Assembly (NCBI RefSeq): GCF_019219065.1
Contig: NZ_JAHUWK010000001.1
Span: 744,001-808,000 of the forward strand
Length of the DNA stretch: 64,000 nucleotides
Origin: Duganella sp. sic0402
GTDB lineage: Bacteria; Pseudomonadota; Gammaproteobacteria; Burkholderiales; Burkholderiaceae_D
Direction: 5' to 3'
The position numbers were made by a program, and so were the translations under genes. Each line of letters starts with the position of its first letter. Within the stretch, counting starts at the first letter, position 1. This document shows, in pieces, positions 63,679-64,000 of this stretch. The notes beneath the pieces were generated by a model. The model made no database searches. It was given only the letters and a program-made list of their open reading frames with translations, and was not told where the DNA came from.

Positions 63679-64000
63679 ATGAACAACACCATTAAAATCG
63701 CCGTGGCTGCAGCCGCCATGGGCATGGCCTCGCAAGCCGCTTTTGCACAAATTACCTTCTACGAGGGCGATGGCTGGCGTGGCCGCGCCTACACCGCCAA
63801 TGGCCAGGTGCGTGACCTGGCCCGCAACGGCTATAACGACCGCGCCTCCTCCGTCGTGGTCGAACGCGGCCAATGGGAAGTCTGCGAAGACGCCAACTTC
63901 CGCGGCCAATGCATGGTACTGCGCAAGGGCAGCTACGAAACCCTGCGCGGCATGGGCCTGAACAACCGCATTTCCTCAGTGCGTCCGGTGAAGATGCGCG
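63679..64000 (+). CDS. Beta/gamma-crystallin family secreted protein, truncated by the window
   Basis: Open at the right edge; 107 codons are visible. The signal peptide (residues 1-23, ending ASQAAFA) is followed by two Greek-key segments: ITFYEGDGWRGRAYTANG near residues 25-42 and WEVCEDANFRGQCMVLRKG near 66-84, with NNRISSVRPV at the second motif end. This is the usual calcium-binding crystallin layout of secreted bacterial proteins. AGGAG (63668-63672) lies before the ATG at 63679. Function outside the cell is not known. More of the protein is expected beyond the window. Confidence 0.85.
   Translation, partial: MNNTIKIAVAAAAMGMASQAAFAQITFYEGDGWRGRAYTANGQVRDLARNGYNDRASSVVVERGQWEVCEDANFRGQCMVLRKGSYETLRGMGLNNRISSVRPVKMR

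Overview
The window is about 60% GC, densely packed chromosomal DNA that reads like a betaproteobacterium of the Oxalobacteraceae (Duganella/Janthinobacterium/Massilia type). This rests on the kind of genes present (a complete exosortase A locus with PrsK/PrsR, nadA/nadB/nadC, a Burkholderia-type QueE) and not on a database match. Every gene seen is intact apart from the two cut by the window edges. No tRNA, rRNA, insertion sequence or CRISPR array was seen.

Positions 1-38347 are one large exopolysaccharide / exosortase A (XrtA, PEP-CTERM) locus, built as six blocks in alternating directions. Block 1 (+, 1-15320): tyrosine kinase C-terminus, outer-membrane protein, UDP-GlcNAc 2-epimerase, polysaccharide deacetylase, FemAB-like protein, glycosyltransferase, exosortase XrtA, glycosyltransferase, amidotransferase, glycosyltransferase, a glycosyltransferase-CapK fusion and a methyltransferase. 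Block 2 (-, 22380-15307): GT2-GT4 fusion, Wzx-type flippase, glycosyltransferase, MBOAT acyltransferase and an SGNH-like protein. Block 3 (+, 22472-24549): O-ligase/polymerase-like membrane protein and a second deacetylase. Block 4 (-, 29069-24479): acyl-CoA ligase, PLP decarboxylase and an asparagine-synthase-like protein. Block 5 (+, 29230-33655): GNAT protein, acyl carrier protein, two alpha/beta hydrolases, glycosyltransferase and a TPR protein. Block 6 (-, 38347-33656): the phosphoglycosyltransferase that should start the repeat unit, then the PrsK sensor and the sigma-54 activator PrsR.

Together these genes give initiation, repeat-unit assembly, flipping, polymerisation, decoration (deacetylation, O-acylation, methylation, amidation) and control, plus the membrane protease-transpeptidase for PEP-CTERM proteins. 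Blocks 4 and 5 also hold a carrier-protein module (ligase, decarboxylase, ACP, GNAT, hydrolases) whose chemistry is not established. A good sigma-54 -24/-12 element lies in their shared promoter region, as expected if PrsR controls them.

Positions 38513-45105 carry NAD biosynthesis (nadB on +, nadA and nadC on -), a GNAT protein, a periplasmic solute-binding protein and a YbiT-like ABC-F ATPase. Positions 45231-49575 hold two small hypothetical genes and a minus-strand operon queE-queD-tadA-hydrolase-LD-carboxypeptidase. Positions 49726-64000 are a mixed signalling and secretion region: an orphan histidine kinase, two diguanylate cyclases, an RTX metalloprotease, a secreted nuclease with a coupled small gene, a chemoreceptor, a HAD phosphatase, a nitrobindin-like protein, an MBL-fold hydrolase, a purine permease, an ACT-like protein, an Lrp/AsnC regulator and a truncated beta/gamma-crystallin. 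A compact promoter-hairpin-terminator unit at about 54351-54476 is a candidate small RNA.
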